Source of the DNA: Clostridiales bacterium
Lineage (GTDB): Bacteria > Bacillota > Clostridia > Christensenellales > Borkfalkiaceae
Assembly (NCBI GenBank): GCA_003503945.1
Contig: DOCD01000044.1
Span: 1 to 5,501, forward strand
Length of the DNA stretch: 5,501 bases
Direction: 5' to 3'
A model generated the notes under the pieces. It made no database searches. It was not told the origin of the DNA and worked only from the letters and a program-made list of their open reading frames with translations. Numbering within the stretch: position 1 is the first letter of the stretch; the number at the start of each line of letters is the position of its first letter. The position numbers and the translations under genes were made by a program. This document shows, piece after piece, positions 4,630-5,501 of this stretch.

Positions 4630-5465
4630 ATCGTCACCTTCTCGCACCTTACGCAGTGGCACTGTATATTCACCGCGACGGGCAGCCCGGCAATGTGCGT
4701 GGGCGCAACCTCGCAGCTTACGCCCAGCGCCGTAGTGTTTCCGTGAAATCCCTGGCAGCCTATTTTAAGCCCGTTTATGCGCGTTAAAGCTTCGCGCTCT
4801 ATTTCTGCGATATCCTCGCGCGGGTTCGCGCTGCCGATATCCCTCGTAAGCGCCTTTTTCGCAAGGTATGCGCAGGTGTCGAAGCTTCCGCCTATTCCTA
4901 CGCCGACGTAAACGGGCGGGCAGGGGCGCGACCCTGCGATTTTAACCGTTTCCACTATGCTTGCAATAATTCCCTCGACGCCCTGCGCGGGTTTAAGCAT
5001 ATACAGCCTCGACATATTTTCGCTGCCGAAGCCCTTGGGCATAAAGGTTACGTATATTTTATCCCCGTCGACAATTTCCGTATGAATAACGGCGGGGGTG
5101 TTGTCAGTCGTGTTTACGCGGGTTATGGGGTCGCATACCGACTTTCTGAAATATCCGTCTTTATATGCGCGGCGCACTCCGTCGTTTACCGCTTTTTTAA
5201 GGCCCTTGCCTTCGAGGAAAACTTCCTGACCTATTTCGAGGATAACCACCGCCAAACCCGTGTCCTGACATACGGGCATTTTTTCGGCGACGGCTATTTC
5301 GCTGTTTTTTATGAGCGTTTCCAGCGCGAAGCCCGCCGTTTCGCTGCTTTCGGCATTTTTCGCCTTTTCAAGCGCGGCTCGGCAGGAGGGGGTGAGGTTG
5401 ACACCGGCGTGCAAAGCCATTTCGTAAATATTCTGTTCGATTAAAGCCGTATTTATCTTTCGCAT
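4626..5465 (-). CDS. Class I fumarate hydratase, alpha subunit (279 aa)
   Basis: This is the N-terminal (alpha) subunit of the class I fumarase / tartrate dehydratase family, and it carries the [4Fe-4S] cluster. Likely cluster cysteines are Cys66 in MPVCQDTG, Cys182 in SRPCPPVYVGVGIGG and Cys269 in VNIQCH. Their spacing (116 and 87) is close to that of the three ligands known in the Leishmania and E. coli enzymes. Asp68 in CQDTG and His257 in PTHIAGLPV fit the catalytic Asp and His by position. The length is usual for the subunit. The start ATG 5465 gives the standard MRKI N-terminus, but the upstream sequence has no good ribosome binding site, only a GAG three bases away; TATTAT/TATAAA lies 9-18 bases ahead, so the leader may be very short or the promoter lies outside the window. 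Odd points are the extra cysteines close to a cluster ligand (QCHCVRC, 268-274) and CQGFHGNTTAL (237-247), where many relatives have PQGLGG-TTAL. It acts with the beta subunit encoded immediately downstream. Confidence 0.93.
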   Translation of the reverse strand: MRKINTALIEQNIYEMALHAGVNLTPSCRAALEKAKNAESSETAGFALETLIKNSEIAVAEKMPVCQDTGLAVVILEIGQEVFLEGKGLKKAVNDGVRRAYKDGYFRKSVCDPITRVNTTDNTPAVIHTEIVDGDKIYVTFMPKGFGSENMSRLYMLKPAQGVEGIIASIVETVKIAGSRPCPPVYVGVGIGGSFDTCAYLAKKALTRDIGSANPREDIAEIEREALTRINGLKIGCQGFHGNTTALGVSCEVAPTHIAGLPVAVNIQCHCVRCEKVTI

Positions 5466-5501
5466 ACTCTGATTTTATAATATTTTCCGCCAAAAGTAAA
5501 T

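Overview
The window looks like a chromosomal segment of an uncultured, anaerobic gut-type Clostridium relative (Bacillota, class Clostridia). The reasons are the S9 tail sequence, sigma-A style promoters (TATAAT boxes with 17-base spacers), short hairpin-plus-T terminators, an oxygen-sensitive two-subunit class I fumarase, and a lipoprotein of the YVYY beta-propeller type common in these bacteria. A finer placement is not justified from sequence reading alone.

Layout. Bases 1-60 are the last 19 codons of rpsI (ribosomal protein S9), followed by its terminator (74-106). Bases 107-403 hold no convincing gene but are full of structure: a run of strong hairpins, two of which share the loop AAGGGCA on different stems, ending in a second, diverged copy of the rpsI 3' end (354-401). 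A small minus-strand gene of unknown function (424-633 or 669) points toward this block. It is divergent from a large plus-strand gene (752-3004) for a secreted lipoprotein that also has a C-terminal membrane helix. A well-formed terminator (3019-3046) closes that gene. A strong promoter carrying inverted repeats drives a small zinc-ribbon protein with an extremely acidic tail (3243-3746), which ends at a symmetrical hairpin terminator. Bases 3779-4110 have no protein gene. On the minus strand they contain a near-consensus promoter and what reads as a T-box Stem I domain with no aminoacyl-tRNA or amino-acid gene behind it. The window ends with a minus-strand operon for the alpha and beta subunits of class I fumarate hydratase (5465 down to 4111), coupled by an ATGA overlap.

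The genes do not form one pathway: this is a patch of housekeeping and envelope genes, mostly single-gene transcription units. The two unusual parts are non-coding: the structured block with a duplicated rpsI tail, and the apparently orphaned T-box-like RNA. I found no CRISPR array, transposase, tRNA or rRNA.
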